Source: Rouxiella sp. WC2420 (GTDB lineage: Bacteria; Pseudomonadota; Gammaproteobacteria; Enterobacterales; Enterobacteriaceae). Taken from it: a stretch of DNA of 64,000 bases. The position numbers and the translations under genes are program-made. The notes beneath the pieces are model-generated. The model saw only the letters and a program-made list of their open reading frames with translations, searched no databases and was not told where the DNA came from. Shown here one piece after another: positions 43,226-52,358 of this stretch. The stretch covers positions 434,001-498,000 of the forward strand of contig NZ_CP165628.1 in the NCBI RefSeq assembly GCF_041200025.1. Direction: 5' to 3'. Within the stretch, counting starts at the first letter, position 1. Every line of letters begins with the position of its first letter.

Positions 43226-44710
43226 ATGTTCCCAAAATTACAAAATAAGTTCAGACGCAGCAATTTTCAGCCTTCGTTACCGGCTAAACGAGAAGGCTAC
43301 TTCACACCGCAAAATCATCAGTCTTTGCTCGGCACGTCAACACGCCAGGCACAGCTCAAGAAGATCTGGCAGAGCTCGTTGCTGTCCAAATCTGCCTATG
43401 ACGAATTTTGCCTGGAGCCGCTGCAAAACCTCGCCGAACGTTATCAAAATTTGCCTGCCGCGCGCATCGCCGAGTGGAACAACGTTGGCGGATTGCTTGA
43501 TCTCACTCTGCAGCAGATTGTAACCACGTTGCAGCTATCTAAAGGCATGGTGTTTCCTGCCAATGCCGCACCTGAAGATCAGGCTGCGCAGTCCAGCCAC
43601 TGGAACTGCGTGGTGTTCTGGCTGGCACTTTACTGGCACGTTCCCGAATTGCTTTACATCGAAGCGGAGCTGGAAGATGGGCATGTCTGGCAGCCAATTT
43701 CGAACGCGCCGGGTATGCAATTTCGCTTCAAAATAGACCGCCAAACCGAAGCGCCAGTTAAAGACAGCGTTATCAGACTGGCCTTTACTGTCTCAATGTT
43801 GCCAAAAAGCGCATTAAATTGGCTGGAAAAACAGTCCAATGCGCGGGATTGCCTGTTTCTTGAACTGGCCGGAATTAATTCTTCAGAAAAGCAGATCCAT
43901 TTATTACTGAATAAAGCGAAGCGGAAATTATTATCCTGCGAATTAAATGAAGTGAATAATGCGGCGAATATTAATGCCAATTTATATCCGAAAGTTGTGA
44001 GTGAATTGCCCGCTGAAATCCCCGCAGAACAGTATGACGATGCCCTTTATGAAGAATACTTTAGTCAGGGTGATGTTATTAAAAATAGTCACTTGGCCAG
44101 CGATGGAATTGAAATCAGCACCGATGATTTTAAGGAAATCGATCATGGCGCTGATATAGCTGAAATTCACGTCCAGAATGGCAGTCGAAATAATACGAAA
44201 AAATCTGATAGTGAGGTTAAGCCAACCTACGGATCATCTGAAAGTGACCAAAAATACGTCAGAAATGGTTATCAAAATCATTTACATGATCCAGAATCGA
44301 TTCCAGTAACACCTGGGATTACCTCACAGATTTCTAAGAAACAAACCGGCGAGGTTTTTTGGTCCTGGCTAGTTGAGGGTCTCGAAAATGGAACGATAGC
44401 GTGCAATGAAGCAGATTCACGCGTGCAACTGGTCGCTGGTTTTGTTTTCCTGCTTGTACCGGGCATATTTTATCGATATCTGAAGCAAACCGGTCAGTCT
44501 GCTGATGAGCGTGAAAACGTTCAGGCAGGGTTTGAAAGACTCAACCGACATCGGCGTAACAACGGTAAACGTTTTATGTTTGCCACTCTCTACAACAGTG
44601 CCGACCGTAACGGCCCTTACAAACGTGTGAAAGGCTATCTGGTCAAATCCACGATGATCATCCGTAGTTCTGATGTGCCGGATGACAGTCAGTTTCTTGT
44701 GGTTCCCTGA
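43226..44710 (+). CDS. MobH/TraI_2 relaxase-like protein lacking catalytic residues
   Basis: This 494-residue protein follows the TraI_2 fold of MobH relaxases: LEPLQNLAERYQNLPAA, then VGGLLDLTLQQI, then the PANAAPEDQAAQ segment, and a C-terminal TraI_2_C domain from GEVFWSWLVEG (near residue 378) to the end. The histidines of the usual HHH-GGLLxHTLE motif are replaced (EWNNVGGLLDLT, residues 83-94), and the HD metal motif of the following helix reads ALYWHVPE (134-141). The protein is therefore probably not an active HD relaxase. The frame is intact with a good GGAGGTG site, so a structural or accessory role may be kept. The linker between domains is acidic. Confidence 0.78.
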   Translation: MFPKLQNKFRRSNFQPSLPAKREGYFTPQNHQSLLGTSTRQAQLKKIWQSSLLSKSAYDEFCLEPLQNLAERYQNLPAARIAEWNNVGGLLDLTLQQIVTTLQLSKGMVFPANAAPEDQAAQSSHWNCVVFWLALYWHVPELLYIEAELEDGHVWQPISNAPGMQFRFKIDRQTEAPVKDSVIRLAFTVSMLPKSALNWLEKQSNARDCLFLELAGINSSEKQIHLLLNKAKRKLLSCELNEVNNAANINANLYPKVVSELPAEIPAEQYDDALYEEYFSQGDVIKNSHLASDGIEISTDDFKEIDHGADIAEIHVQNGSRNNTKKSDSEVKPTYGSSESDQKYVRNGYQNHLHDPESIPVTPGITSQISKKQTGEVFWSWLVEGLENGTIACNEADSRVQLVAGFVFLLVPGIFYRYLKQTGQSADERENVQAGFERLNRHRRNNGKRFMFATLYNSADRNGPYKRVKGYLVKSTMIIRSSDVPDDSQFLVVP

Positions 44711-44786
44711 CGCTTTTCTGGAAGGTGTATGGAGGAGAGCTGCTGCCTAAATGGCGGCAATTTACTTGCTGATTAAAGGAAAGGTT

Positions 44787-45791
44787 ATGAATCAGGTTGA
44801 TACCAATACAAGCTGGGATTTTTTGCTGGATGAATACTTTGACGCTAAGTATCTACGTCCTGATACGGAATGGAGTTACCGGAAAGTCGTCAATGGTTTT
44901 AGAAAGTATTATGGGCTTAATCGTATGCCAGGTGAGGTAACGCGCAGAGATGTTCAGCAGTGGCGGCGTCACGTAATGAATATCGAAGGTTCTTCTGCCG
45001 TCACCTGGAATAACAAAGTTGCGCACATGCGAGCCATCATGAACTACGCCATGAAAGCGAAGCATATACTTCAATTTGAAAATCCATTTAACGATGTTTC
45101 AGTCGCGACAGATGACAAGCGAAAAAAAACGCTCTCAAAAGCACAATTGACACGTGTCTATCTACTGATGCAGCAGCGCGCCGATCAGGATTCTGAGCTT
45201 TCGATCGCTGAAATGAAGCGCTGCGCATTGCATCCCGCATGGTTCTGGACCACCGTTTTGGATACTTTGCGCTATACCGGCATGCGCGTGAATCAGTTGA
45301 TGCATGTGAGGCTGATGGATATAAATCTCGAAGAAAACTGGATCGAGTTACGTCTTGATGGCAGCAAAACACACAGAGAATGGCGCGTTCCGATTGTTGG
45401 TCCATTAAAACCTCAGCTTCAATTGCTGATTAACAGAGCAAATGAAAATGGTGCAGGTTCCGTTAGCGCTCTTTTTGATGTTTATAGATTTCTTGGGACT
45501 GAAAAAGAAAGGGAAAACCTACCTCCCGTTGCCACATTACAGCCGGTAAAATCATTTTTCCGACGGTTATCCAAAGAATGCGGCTTTGCTGTTTCTCCCC
45601 ACCGTTTCAGGCATACATTAGCAACTGAGTTAATGAAATCTCCCGACCGTAACTTGCAAATGGTAAAAGGTTTGTTGGGGCATAGGAGTATTACAACGAC
45701 CATGGGATATATCGATATTAATTTGGACGTAACGTGTAGAACGCTAGAGTCCGAGCTTGGTTTATATTTAGATAAACATTCAATTAGATAA
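44787..45791 (+). CDS. int: Tyrosine integrase, likely the ICE integrase
   Basis: This 334-residue tyrosine recombinase has an N-terminal SAM-like arm domain and the catalytic set: arginine in YTGMRVNQL near residue 171, HRFRH near 271, and LGHRSITTTMGYID with histidine and tyrosine near 299-310. It lies directly after the relaxase-like gene, as in related ICEs, and is the best candidate for integration at tRNA-Phe. It is unusual in lying about 16 kb from the att site. The ATG at 44787 follows AAAGGAAAGG. Confidence 0.85.
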   Translation: MNQVDTNTSWDFLLDEYFDAKYLRPDTEWSYRKVVNGFRKYYGLNRMPGEVTRRDVQQWRRHVMNIEGSSAVTWNNKVAHMRAIMNYAMKAKHILQFENPFNDVSVATDDKRKKTLSKAQLTRVYLLMQQRADQDSELSIAEMKRCALHPAWFWTTVLDTLRYTGMRVNQLMHVRLMDINLEENWIELRLDGSKTHREWRVPIVGPLKPQLQLLINRANENGAGSVSALFDVYRFLGTEKERENLPPVATLQPVKSFFRRLSKECGFAVSPHRFRHTLATELMKSPDRNLQMVKGLLGHRSITTTMGYIDINLDVTCRTLESELGLYLDKHSIR

Positions 45792-45796
45792 AATTT

Positions 45797-45834
45797 CAGC
45801 TGCGTTACATATTTTGTAATGTGTGACGTAGCTG
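45797..45834 (+). terminator. Imperfect terminator hairpin after the integrase
   Basis: CAGCTGCGTTACA pairs imperfectly with TGTGTGACGTAGCTG and is followed by TTTAATCTTT. It begins 6 bases after the integrase stop. Confidence 0.55.
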
Positions 45835-46009
45835 TTTAATCTTTGAAATTGAAAAAGGAATAAATGGGGTATGTCTTCCACTTTAAACACACAACACAAA
45901 GCGGAACGTGTAGCCCCACGTTGCTTAGGAGGATGTAGCTGGCTGTTTGGTGATTACAGTCCGCAGTAAGGGAAATCCATTTAGCATTTGACGTAAACCA
46001 GCTCATTCC

Positions 46010-46153
46010 ATGATAAATAAAATTGTTACCTTTTCACCACACACGTCTTCTAATAATCCGCATAAAGCAATATATGAAAGATGCTTAGAGGTTATCAGTC
46101 CAGCCGACATTAACGATGCAAACATCAATAATTTGCAGGATGTGTATATATAA
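46010..46153 (+). CDS. Possible 47-residue frame before the resolvase
   Basis: A short frame from ATG at 46010 to TAA at 46153. There is no ribosome site and no domain that I recognise. It could be the relic of a gene cut by transposon insertion. The rest of 45835-46172 holds no other feature that I can support. Confidence 0.2.
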   Translation: MINKIVTFSPHTSSNNPHKAIYERCLEVISPADINDANINNLQDVYI

Positions 46154-46172
46154 GCCGTACTAAAAGGACCGG

Positions 46173-46258
46173 TTTCGTACATGCTATATAATCTATGTCC
46201 GAAAGTTAGTGCTTTTTATTTCGTACATGCTTTATAATAGGTACATCTATTTCGTACA
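46173..46258 (+). promoter_or_regulatory. res-like site array of the resolvase
   Basis: TTTCGTACA occurs at 46173, 46219 and 46250, and an inverted partner (ATGTCCGAAA) lies at 46195-46204, giving a 32-bp imperfect palindrome with the first copy. Such an array just upstream of a serine resolvase is typical of its res recombination site and overlaps the promoter, so the resolvase may repress itself. Confidence 0.7.
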
Positions 46259-46270
46259 CAAAATAACACC

Positions 46271-46867
46271 ATGTCACGAGTTTTTGCTTACTGCAGGGTA
46301 TCGACCCTCGAACAGAATACCGAGAACCAGCGTCGGGAGATTGAAGCTGCCGGATTTGCTATCCGACCGCAGCGGCTGATTGAGGAATATATCAGTGGTT
46401 CAGTCGCGGCCGGTGAACGCCCTGGTTTTATGCGTCTGCTTGACCGCATGGAACATGGCGATGTTCTAATCGTAACCAAGCTGGACCGCCTCGGACGCAA
46501 CGCCATGGATATCAGAAAAACCGTTGAGCTGCTCGCCACGTCAGAAATACGGGTACACTGCCTGGCGCTGGGCGGGGTAGACCTCACCAGTCCGGCCGGA
46601 AAGATGACAATGCAGGTAATCTCTGCCGTTGCTGAATTTGAGCGGGATCTGCTACTTGAACGTACACATGCTGGTATTGCGCGGGCTAAGGCATCCGGAA
46701 AGCGTTTCGGCCGCCCGCCGGCTCTGGATGACGAACAAAAGAAAGCGGTGTTCCTGCGTCTTAGTGAAGGGAAGAGTATCAGCGCGATCGCCCGCGAATT
46801 TGACACCACACGGCAGACCATTCTCAGAGTAAAAGCGGCAATGGAAGACGCTAATGCTCGCTCGTGA
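46271..46867 (+). CDS. tnpR: Serine resolvase (Tn3-type recombinase)
   Basis: This 198-residue serine recombinase has the catalytic serine in YCRVSTLEQ near residue 10, [11 protein letters not shown] near residue 73 and a C-terminal helix-turn-helix ([20 protein letters not shown]). It resolves cointegrates at the upstream res-like array. No tnpA is seen nearby, so the transposon is incomplete or the resolvase has been kept alone with the arsenic genes. Confidence 0.88.
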   Translation: MSRVFAYCRVSTLEQNTENQRREIEAAGFAIRPQRLIEEYISGSVAAGERPGFMRLLDRMEHGDVLIVTKLDRLGRNAMDIRKTVELLATSEIRVHCLALGGVDLTSPAGKMTMQVISAVAEFERDLLLERTHAGIARAKASGKRFGRPPALDDEQKKAVFLRLSEGKSISAIAREFDTTRQTILRVKAAMEDANARS

Positions 46868-46884
46868 GCTGCTTTTCAGTGTAT

Positions 46885-46908
46885 GTCCGCTGTGTGCCAG
46901 GAGCGGAC
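46885..46908. repeat. Hairpin repeat, left copy flanking the ars/IS110 block
   Basis: GTCCGCT and AGCGGAC arms around a ten-base centre that contains GTGCC. A near-identical 24-base unit lies at 51380-51403. Confidence 0.6.
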
Positions 46909-46932
46909 GTTTGAGCTCAATAAGCAAGGACG

Positions 46933-47631
46933 TTATATTTTGTCCTGATTGACGCGAGATGAAAGCTCCTGATGGCTCTCTTTTCGTTCACTGTAGCGAT
47001 CGGCAAGGTAACCGGTTTGCCCCTTGAGCAACAGTGTGATTTTAAACAACTCCTCGGCGACATCGACGATACGATCATACCAGGACGAAGGTTTCATTCG
47101 CCCGTTCTCATCGAATTCCTGCCAGGCTTTGGCTACTGAAGATTGGTTGGGAATAGTGAACATCCTCATCCAGCGTCCAAGAATACGCATCTGGTTCACG
47201 GCATTAAAGGACTGCGAGCCGCCACATACTTGCATTACCGCAAGAGTTTTGCCCTGCGAAGGGCGTACCGCACCTTCACTTAAAGGTATCCAGTCGATCT
47301 GTGCCTTCATAACTGCGCTCATAGCACCGTGCCGTTCCGGAGAACTCCACACCATCCCGTCACACCATCTGACCAGACCACGCAGCTCGGTGACCTTAGG
47401 ATGCGTGTCTGGCGCATCATCCGGCAGGGGTAAACCGGAGGGATTAAAGAGTTTCACCTCCGCGCCCATCGCTGTCAGCAGGCGGCCTGTTTCCTCCGCG
47501 GCAAAGCGGCTGTAAGAGCGCTCTCTTACTGAGCCATACAGGATCAGAAACCGTGGCGGCTCATGCAGGTGTAATTGTTCAGCGATGTGATGATCAAAGC
47601 AATCAGCGTTCAGTGCAGGAAAGTGTTCCAT
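46933..47631 (-). CDS. arsH: Arsenical resistance flavoprotein ArsH
   Basis: This 232-residue NADPH-dependent FMN reductase of the ArsH type has the FMN loop [13 protein letters not shown] near residue 34, followed by [15 protein letters not shown] and the [15 protein letters not shown] segment. ArsH oxidises trivalent organoarsenicals. It is divergent from arsR and shares the operator region between them, so both are probably controlled by ArsR. Confidence 0.93.
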   Translation of the reverse strand: MEHFPALNADCFDHHIAEQLHLHEPPRFLILYGSVRERSYSRFAAEETGRLLTAMGAEVKLFNPSGLPLPDDAPDTHPKVTELRGLVRWCDGMVWSSPERHGAMSAVMKAQIDWIPLSEGAVRPSQGKTLAVMQVCGGSQSFNAVNQMRILGRWMRMFTIPNQSSVAKAWQEFDENGRMKPSSWYDRIVDVAEELFKITLLLKGQTGYLADRYSERKESHQELSSRVNQDKI

Positions 47632-47668
47632 TATTTCTCCTCTGGGATACTTTGGTGTTTTATAATTT

Positions 47669-47692
47669 ACACATATGATTTACCATATGTGT
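47669..47692. promoter_or_regulatory. ArsR operator between arsH and arsR
   Basis: ACACATATG and CATATGTGT form a perfect nine-base inverted repeat with a six-base centre. Its place in the 85-base divergent gap and its CATATG core agree with ArsR operators of enteric ars operons. Confidence 0.75.
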
Positions 47693-47716
47693 ATTCTAAA
47701 GGGAACGGAGTGAAAA

Positions 47717-48037
47717 ATGCTACAACCTGTTCAGCTTTTCAAAATCCTGTCGGATGAAACACGGCTAGCCATCGTCATGCTTCTGCGGGAGTCCGGAGAG
47801 CTGTGCGTGTGCGATATCTGTGCGGCCACCACTGAGTCACAGCCCAAGATTTCTCGCCACATGGCGATTCTTCGTGAAGCAGAACTGGTACTTGACCGCC
47901 GGGAAGGCAAATGGATTTACTACCGCCTGTCTCCCCACATGCCAGCATGGGCGGCAGAGACGGTCACGACGTCCTGGCAATGTATGCGAGTGGATGTGCG
48001 TGAATGGCTGGACAAATCAGCTTGCATCTCCTGCTGA
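47717..48037 (+). CDS. arsR: Arsenite-responsive repressor ArsR
   Basis: This 106-residue ArsR/SmtB repressor has the inducer-binding motif ELCVCDIC near residue 30 and the winged-helix QPKISRHMAILREAELV near residues 43-60. Arsenite binding to the cysteines releases it from the operator upstream. It is the first gene of arsR-arsB-arsC. Confidence 0.94.
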   Translation: MLQPVQLFKILSDETRLAIVMLLRESGELCVCDICAATTESQPKISRHMAILREAELVLDRREGKWIYYRLSPHMPAWAAETVTTSWQCMRVDVREWLDKSACISC

Positions 48038-48080
48038 GACAGAAGACACATTTACATAATCATATATAACGGAGTCTGAG

Positions 48081-49370
48081 ATGCTTTTGGCAGGGAGTAT
48101 ATTTTTACTGACGCTGGTACTGGTGATCTGGCAACCCAGAAGTCTGAGTATTGGCTGGAGCGCGAGTATCGGGGCTGTGATGGCGCTGGTAACCGGTGTC
48201 ATCCATATCGCTGATATTCCCGTTGTCTGGAATATCGTCTGGAATGCGACAGCGGCATTTATTGCGGTCATCATCATCAGCCTGCTGCTCGATGAGTCCG
48301 GCTTCTTTGAATGGGCAGCATTGCACGTCTCCCGCTGGGGTAACGGACGTGGGCGCCTGCTGTTCACCTGGATAGTACTGCTTGGCGCTGCGGTTGCTGC
48401 GCTGTTTGCTAACGACGGGGCAGCACTGATTCTGACGCCGATTGTGATTGCGATGCTGCTCGCTTTGGGATTCAGCCAGGCGACGACTCTGGCCTTTATC
48501 ATGGCAGCAGGGTTCATTGCTGATACCGCCAGCCTGCCGCTGATAGTTTCCAACCTGGTAAATATTGTCTCAGCGGATTTCTTCGGACTGGGCTTTACGC
48601 AGTACGCCTCCGTGATGGTCCCTGTGAACCTGGCGTCTATAGCTGCCACGCTGGTTATGCTCCATATCTTCTTCCGCCGCGATATCCCCGCCAAATATGA
48701 CGTTTCGCTACTCAAGATGCCTGCCAATGCGATTAAAGATCCTGCTACGTTCAGGGCGGGTTGGGTTGTTCTGCTGTTCCTGCTGGTCGGTTTCTTTGTT
48801 CTGGAGCCGCTGGGGATCCCTGTAAGTGCGATAGCAGCAGTTGGGGCTGCGGTGCTTTTCGTGGTAGCAAAGCGTGGTCATGCCATAAATACCGGGAAAG
48901 TGCTGCGCGGTGCGCCATGGCAAATTGTAATTTTCTCGCTGGGCATGTATCTGGTCGTCTACGGTCTGCGTAACGCAGGACTGACTGAGTATCTTTCAGC
49001 CGTACTCAATTTACTGGCAGACAAAGGTTTATGGGCTGCCACGTTCGGTACCGGCTTCCTGACAGCGTTCCTGTCGTCTGTGATGAACAATATGCCGACG
49101 GTACTTATTGGTGCATTGTCTATAGACGGGAGCAATGCGACCGGCATCGTCAGAGAGGCGATGATTTATGCCAATGTGATTGGCTGCGATTTAGGTCCTA
49201 AAATCACCCCGATAGGTAGTCTGGCAACCCTACTGTGGCTTCATGTGCTGGCACAGAAAAATATGACCATCACTTGGGGATATTACTTCCGCACCGGAAT
49301 AATCATGACCCTGCCCGTGCTTTTCGTCACTCTGGCCGCGCTGGCGTGGCGGCTCTCTATCACTTTGTAA
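48081..49370 (+). CDS. arsB: Arsenite efflux pump ArsB
   Basis: This 429-residue membrane protein has about 12 hydrophobic segments and the usual length of ArsB. The conserved [12 protein letters not shown] and NNMPTVLI segments are present. It exports arsenite and antimonite using the proton gradient, since no arsA ATPase gene is present. Confidence 0.95.
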   Translation: MLLAGSIFLLTLVLVIWQPRSLSIGWSASIGAVMALVTGVIHIADIPVVWNIVWNATAAFIAVIIISLLLDESGFFEWAALHVSRWGNGRGRLLFTWIVLLGAAVAALFANDGAALILTPIVIAMLLALGFSQATTLAFIMAAGFIADTASLPLIVSNLVNIVSADFFGLGFTQYASVMVPVNLASIAATLVMLHIFFRRDIPAKYDVSLLKMPANAIKDPATFRAGWVVLLFLLVGFFVLEPLGIPVSAIAAVGAAVLFVVAKRGHAINTGKVLRGAPWQIVIFSLGMYLVVYGLRNAGLTEYLSAVLNLLADKGLWAATFGTGFLTAFLSSVMNNMPTVLIGALSIDGSNATGIVREAMIYANVIGCDLGPKITPIGSLATLLWLHVLAQKNMTITWGYYFRTGIIMTLPVLFVTLAALAWRLSITL

Positions 49371-49382
49371 TGAGATACTGAT

Positions 49383-49808
49383 ATGAGCAACATTACCATC
49401 TATCACAATCCAGCCTGTGGCACTTCACGTAACACGCTGGAGATGATCCGTAACAGCGGTAACGAACCAACCATTATTTATTATCTCGATACGCCCCCGA
49501 CTCGTGATGAACTTGGCAAACTGATTTCAGATATGGGTATTTCAGTACGTGCATTGCTGCGTAAGAACGTCGAACCTTATGAGCAGTTGGGTCTTGATGA
49601 AGACAAATTTTCTGATGAGCAGTTGATTAATTTTATGCTTCAGCATCCGATCTTGATTAATCGACCGGTTGTAGTAACGCCGCTTGGTACGCGTCTTTGC
49701 CGCCCTTCAGAAATCGTGCTGGATATTCTTCCGGAAGGTCAGAAAGGAGCGTTTACCAAAGAGGATGGCGAGAAGGTCATTGACGAAACGGGGAAGCGAG
49801 TTAAGTAA
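49383..49808 (+). CDS. arsC: Glutaredoxin-dependent arsenate reductase ArsC
   Basis: This 141-residue arsenate reductase has the active-site segment YHNPACGTSRNTLE with the catalytic cysteine near residue 12 and the arginine-containing NRPVVVTPLGTRLCRPSE segment. It reduces arsenate to arsenite for export by ArsB. It lies 12 bases after arsB. Confidence 0.95.
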   Translation: MSNITIYHNPACGTSRNTLEMIRNSGNEPTIIYYLDTPPTRDELGKLISDMGISVRALLRKNVEPYEQLGLDEDKFSDEQLINFMLQHPILINRPVVVTPLGTRLCRPSEIVLDILPEGQKGAFTKEDGEKVIDETGKRVK

Positions 49809-49888
49809 TCTGTCCATATTCAAAATATCGGACGCCTGTTTACGCAATGCGGGTGTCCGCTTCACGCCCTGAGACATTCGACAAGCTT

Positions 49889-51127
49889 TTATGGCTTCAG
49901 TAAGGGCGAGTGTCGCGCTTCGAGAGTCAGCAAATACTTCGCTTCATCGTACTGGGTTCTGGTCTTCCAGCAGCGGTAAATGATCCTTATCCATTTGAAG
50001 GCAAGAGCACGGATTGCAGACTGATGAGATTTTCCTTTTTCTCGCAGTCCCTGATAATACAGCTTGGCCCAGTATGATGAGTTAACCGTTTTGGCAGCCC
50101 ATTCAACAAAGGTCTGCCTGACGAACTTGGCACACTGCCATCTCCAGTGAACCCAGGATTTCTGACCACTTCTTTCTGTCACCGGTGGAATACCTGCGTA
50201 GTTTTGAATTTCTTCAGCGCTATTAAACCGGTCGCGGTTATCACCAAGCGCAGCAAGCATTCGTGGGCCCATACAAGGCCCCATGCCCGGAAGTGATTTG
50301 AACAGCCCCGCATCTGGCAACGTGTCAAACAGCGTTTCGATTCGTTCGTCATAGGTTTTGATGATTTCACTCACGACTTTAATTTGTGTCGCCAGTGCTG
50401 TTGCCATCAAAGCATTAGCCTCTATAACACTCGGGTCTGTCGTCAATGGGATCGCGTTATCAATACTCAAAACACGCTGCTCGGTAAGGGCCACTGCGCG
50501 ACCACCTTTGGCATTCAGAAAGTTGCGGATCGTGTCGCGCCTGGCTCGCTTCAGTTGTTGCAGACTGGGCTATCGTATAATCAGTTCACACAACATTAAG
50601 CTCCCCCGATGTGAGAACCACTCCAGGGGCTGAGGATAATACTGTTTAAGTGTGTTGATTATACGGTTCACAAAACGGCGTTTATCTTCAACCAGTTGAC
50701 GACGTTGCTCAACCAGTTGCTGAAGTAAGCGAATATCCGCATTGTCGGGTTCAATAGCTTTTATCTTTTGGGGATAACGCAGCATTAACTCTAATGCCAG
50801 CTCTGCATCCTGCGGGTCATCTTTAGCGCCGCTGGGCGAGAAGGCTTGCCGGTAACGAGCCAGGGACAAAGCGTGGACGGGGAAAGCGGTGATAAAGGGA
50901 TATTTTTGAAGAGCATATACCACGGGGCCCTTCTTCAGCTCGAGAGCTATGGCGATTCTGCCTTTTACTTTCTGGTGTAACTCGGTAAGCCAGACATCAA
51001 GCGCTTCTGGTGTATGTTCAATCACATGGAATACGCGTTCACCGTTTTTAAACTGAACACAGACATCGTGTTTTTTATCTGCCTAGTCCAGACCAACATG
51101 TGCAGCAAACTGATTAGTCGCGGTCAT
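49889..51127 (-). pseudogene. IS110-family transposase frame with two amber stops
   Basis: One continuous 412-codon frame runs from ATG at 51127 to the stop at 49889, broken only by TAG at 51083-51085 (after AAHVGLD) and by TAG near 50556 (after LCELIIR). Otherwise it reads as an IS110-family transposase: DEDD-type N-terminal domain (SPSGAKDDPQDAELALELM) and C-terminal Transposase_20 domain (GLFKSLPGMGPCMGPRMLAALGD). Both stops lie where family members usually have tryptophan, as expected for TGG to TAG change. The enzyme is inactive unless amber codons are suppressed. Confidence 0.85.
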
Positions 51128-51330
51128 CACCAACTCCTCTTCATCGGGGATTGGTATGCATTCCATGCTCTTCGAAAGAAATATAGCCAGCAGTTTATCT
51201 GCATGCCCTGAGTATTCGTTAGCGAACGTGGAGCACCTACTGGCTCGAAAGAAAAGCGGCGATCATCGCATGATTCTCGCTCAATATTCGTAACCAGTAA
51301 GCGCATACCCTGAATCATTTCAAAGTGTAA
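51128..51330 (-). other. Upstream end of the IS110-like element, possible bridge-RNA region
   Basis: About 200 bases without a gene precede the transposase frame. IS110-group elements encode their bridge RNA in the non-coding end next to the transposase start. Small inverted repeats are present (for example CCCTGA/TCAGGG near 51308-51338), but I cannot fold the region reliably or place the element ends. Confidence 0.35.
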
Positions 51331-51379
51331 TTCTCAGGGTGCGAATGACTATACCTCGCTCATAGCGGACCGTTACCTC

Positions 51380-51403
51380 GTCCGCTTCGTGCCTTAAGCG
51401 GAC
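51380..51403. repeat. Hairpin repeat, right copy flanking the ars/IS110 block
   Basis: GTCCGCT and AGCGGAC arms with GTGCC in the centre, matching 46885-46908 in length and arms. A third arm, AGCGGAC at 51364-51370, forms another inverted repeat with it. Confidence 0.6.
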
Positions 51404-51475
51404 ATCTGCGTTCTGGGCCAACACAAACGGGAGAGCGAGAGTAATTTTGTATTAAATGAACGTACCTGTCATCTG

Positions 51476-52222
51476 TCAGGTCTGAGAGGCACCCCCGTCT
51501 GCGAACAGCTCTATACCATTCACATAACTTGAGGCATCACTGGCCAGGAATGAAACTACAGAGGCTATTTCTTCCGGCTCTCCGATACGTCCCAACGGAC
51601 TTTTAGCGGTGAGGAAGGCGATCCCCTCTTCGGCATTATCGCCAAATGCGGCTCTGAGAGACGCTGTATTCACAGGACCCGGGCTGACAATGTTTATGCG
51701 TATACCCGTCCCGTGCAGCTCTGTAATCCAGCTTCTCACCATGTTTCTGACTGCGGCTTTGGTCGCACCATAAATACTCATGGTGGGTCCCGGGTCTGCT
51801 GACGCCGTCGAACCAATGATAATCACGCTCGAACCCTTTCCAAGCAGGGGCATAGCCTGCTGAAGAGTTAACACAACACCTTTAACATTTGTGGCAAACT
51901 GATCGTGGATCTGTTTTTCAGTGATTTCACCAAGCGGAGCATGGACCCCACCGCCGGCATTAGCGACAAGAATATCAATGTGGCCGAATTCCTTTTTAAC
52001 CTGTTCATAAAGCGCATCAATACTAACCTTGCTGCTGACGTCAGCCACAATACCTTTTACATTTTTCCCCAGCGCCTTTACCGCCTCCTGAAGGGTTTGT
52101 GCATTCCGGCCAGTGATAATGACATCTGCGCCCTCGTCGCTCAGATTTTTCGCTATAGCCAGACCAATACCGCTTCCGCCGCCAGTGATAACGGCGACCT
52201 TTCTCTTAAATGTCTGATTCAT
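51476..52222 (-). CDS. Short-chain dehydrogenase paired with a TetR regulator (copy 1)
   Basis: This 248-residue classical SDR has TGGGSGIG near residue 15, NAGG near 90 and YGATK near 152. The substrate is unknown. It is divergent from the TetR gene at 52359, and the two share an operator-rich 136-base gap. It is a close relative of the SDR at 59147, down to the C-terminal FADGGASQ. Confidence 0.88.
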   Translation of the reverse strand: MNQTFKRKVAVITGGGSGIGLAIAKNLSDEGADVIITGRNAQTLQEAVKALGKNVKGIVADVSSKVSIDALYEQVKKEFGHIDILVANAGGGVHAPLGEITEKQIHDQFATNVKGVVLTLQQAMPLLGKGSSVIIIGSTASADPGPTMSIYGATKAAVRNMVRSWITELHGTGIRINIVSPGPVNTASLRAAFGDNAEEGIAFLTAKSPLGRIGEPEEIASVVSFLASDASSYVNGIELFADGGASQT

Positions 52223-52243
52223 AATTGCACCTTGTGTTTTATT

Positions 52244-52306
52244 GTAGTGGTCACTATATTCAACTCTGAACAGGCTGTCACTAACTGATTGTAGCGATCA
52301 CTACAA
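52244..52306. promoter_or_regulatory. Two TetR operator-like palindromes
   Basis: TGTAGTGGTCACTATA (52244-52259) and TGTAGCGATCACTACA (52290-52305) lie in the divergent gap. The second is a palindrome apart from one base pair. The same word occurs twice at 59926-60049 before the paralogous pair. Confidence 0.75.
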
Positions 52307-52358
52307 AAAAGTTTTAAGATGGAATTCAGAAATACTTCTGATGCAAGGGAAAAAACCT

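Noticed and set aside
48017..48727. A 236-codon minus-strand frame inside arsB
   Set aside because: arsB on the plus strand is complete, with membrane segments and operon context. The minus frame is its shadow.
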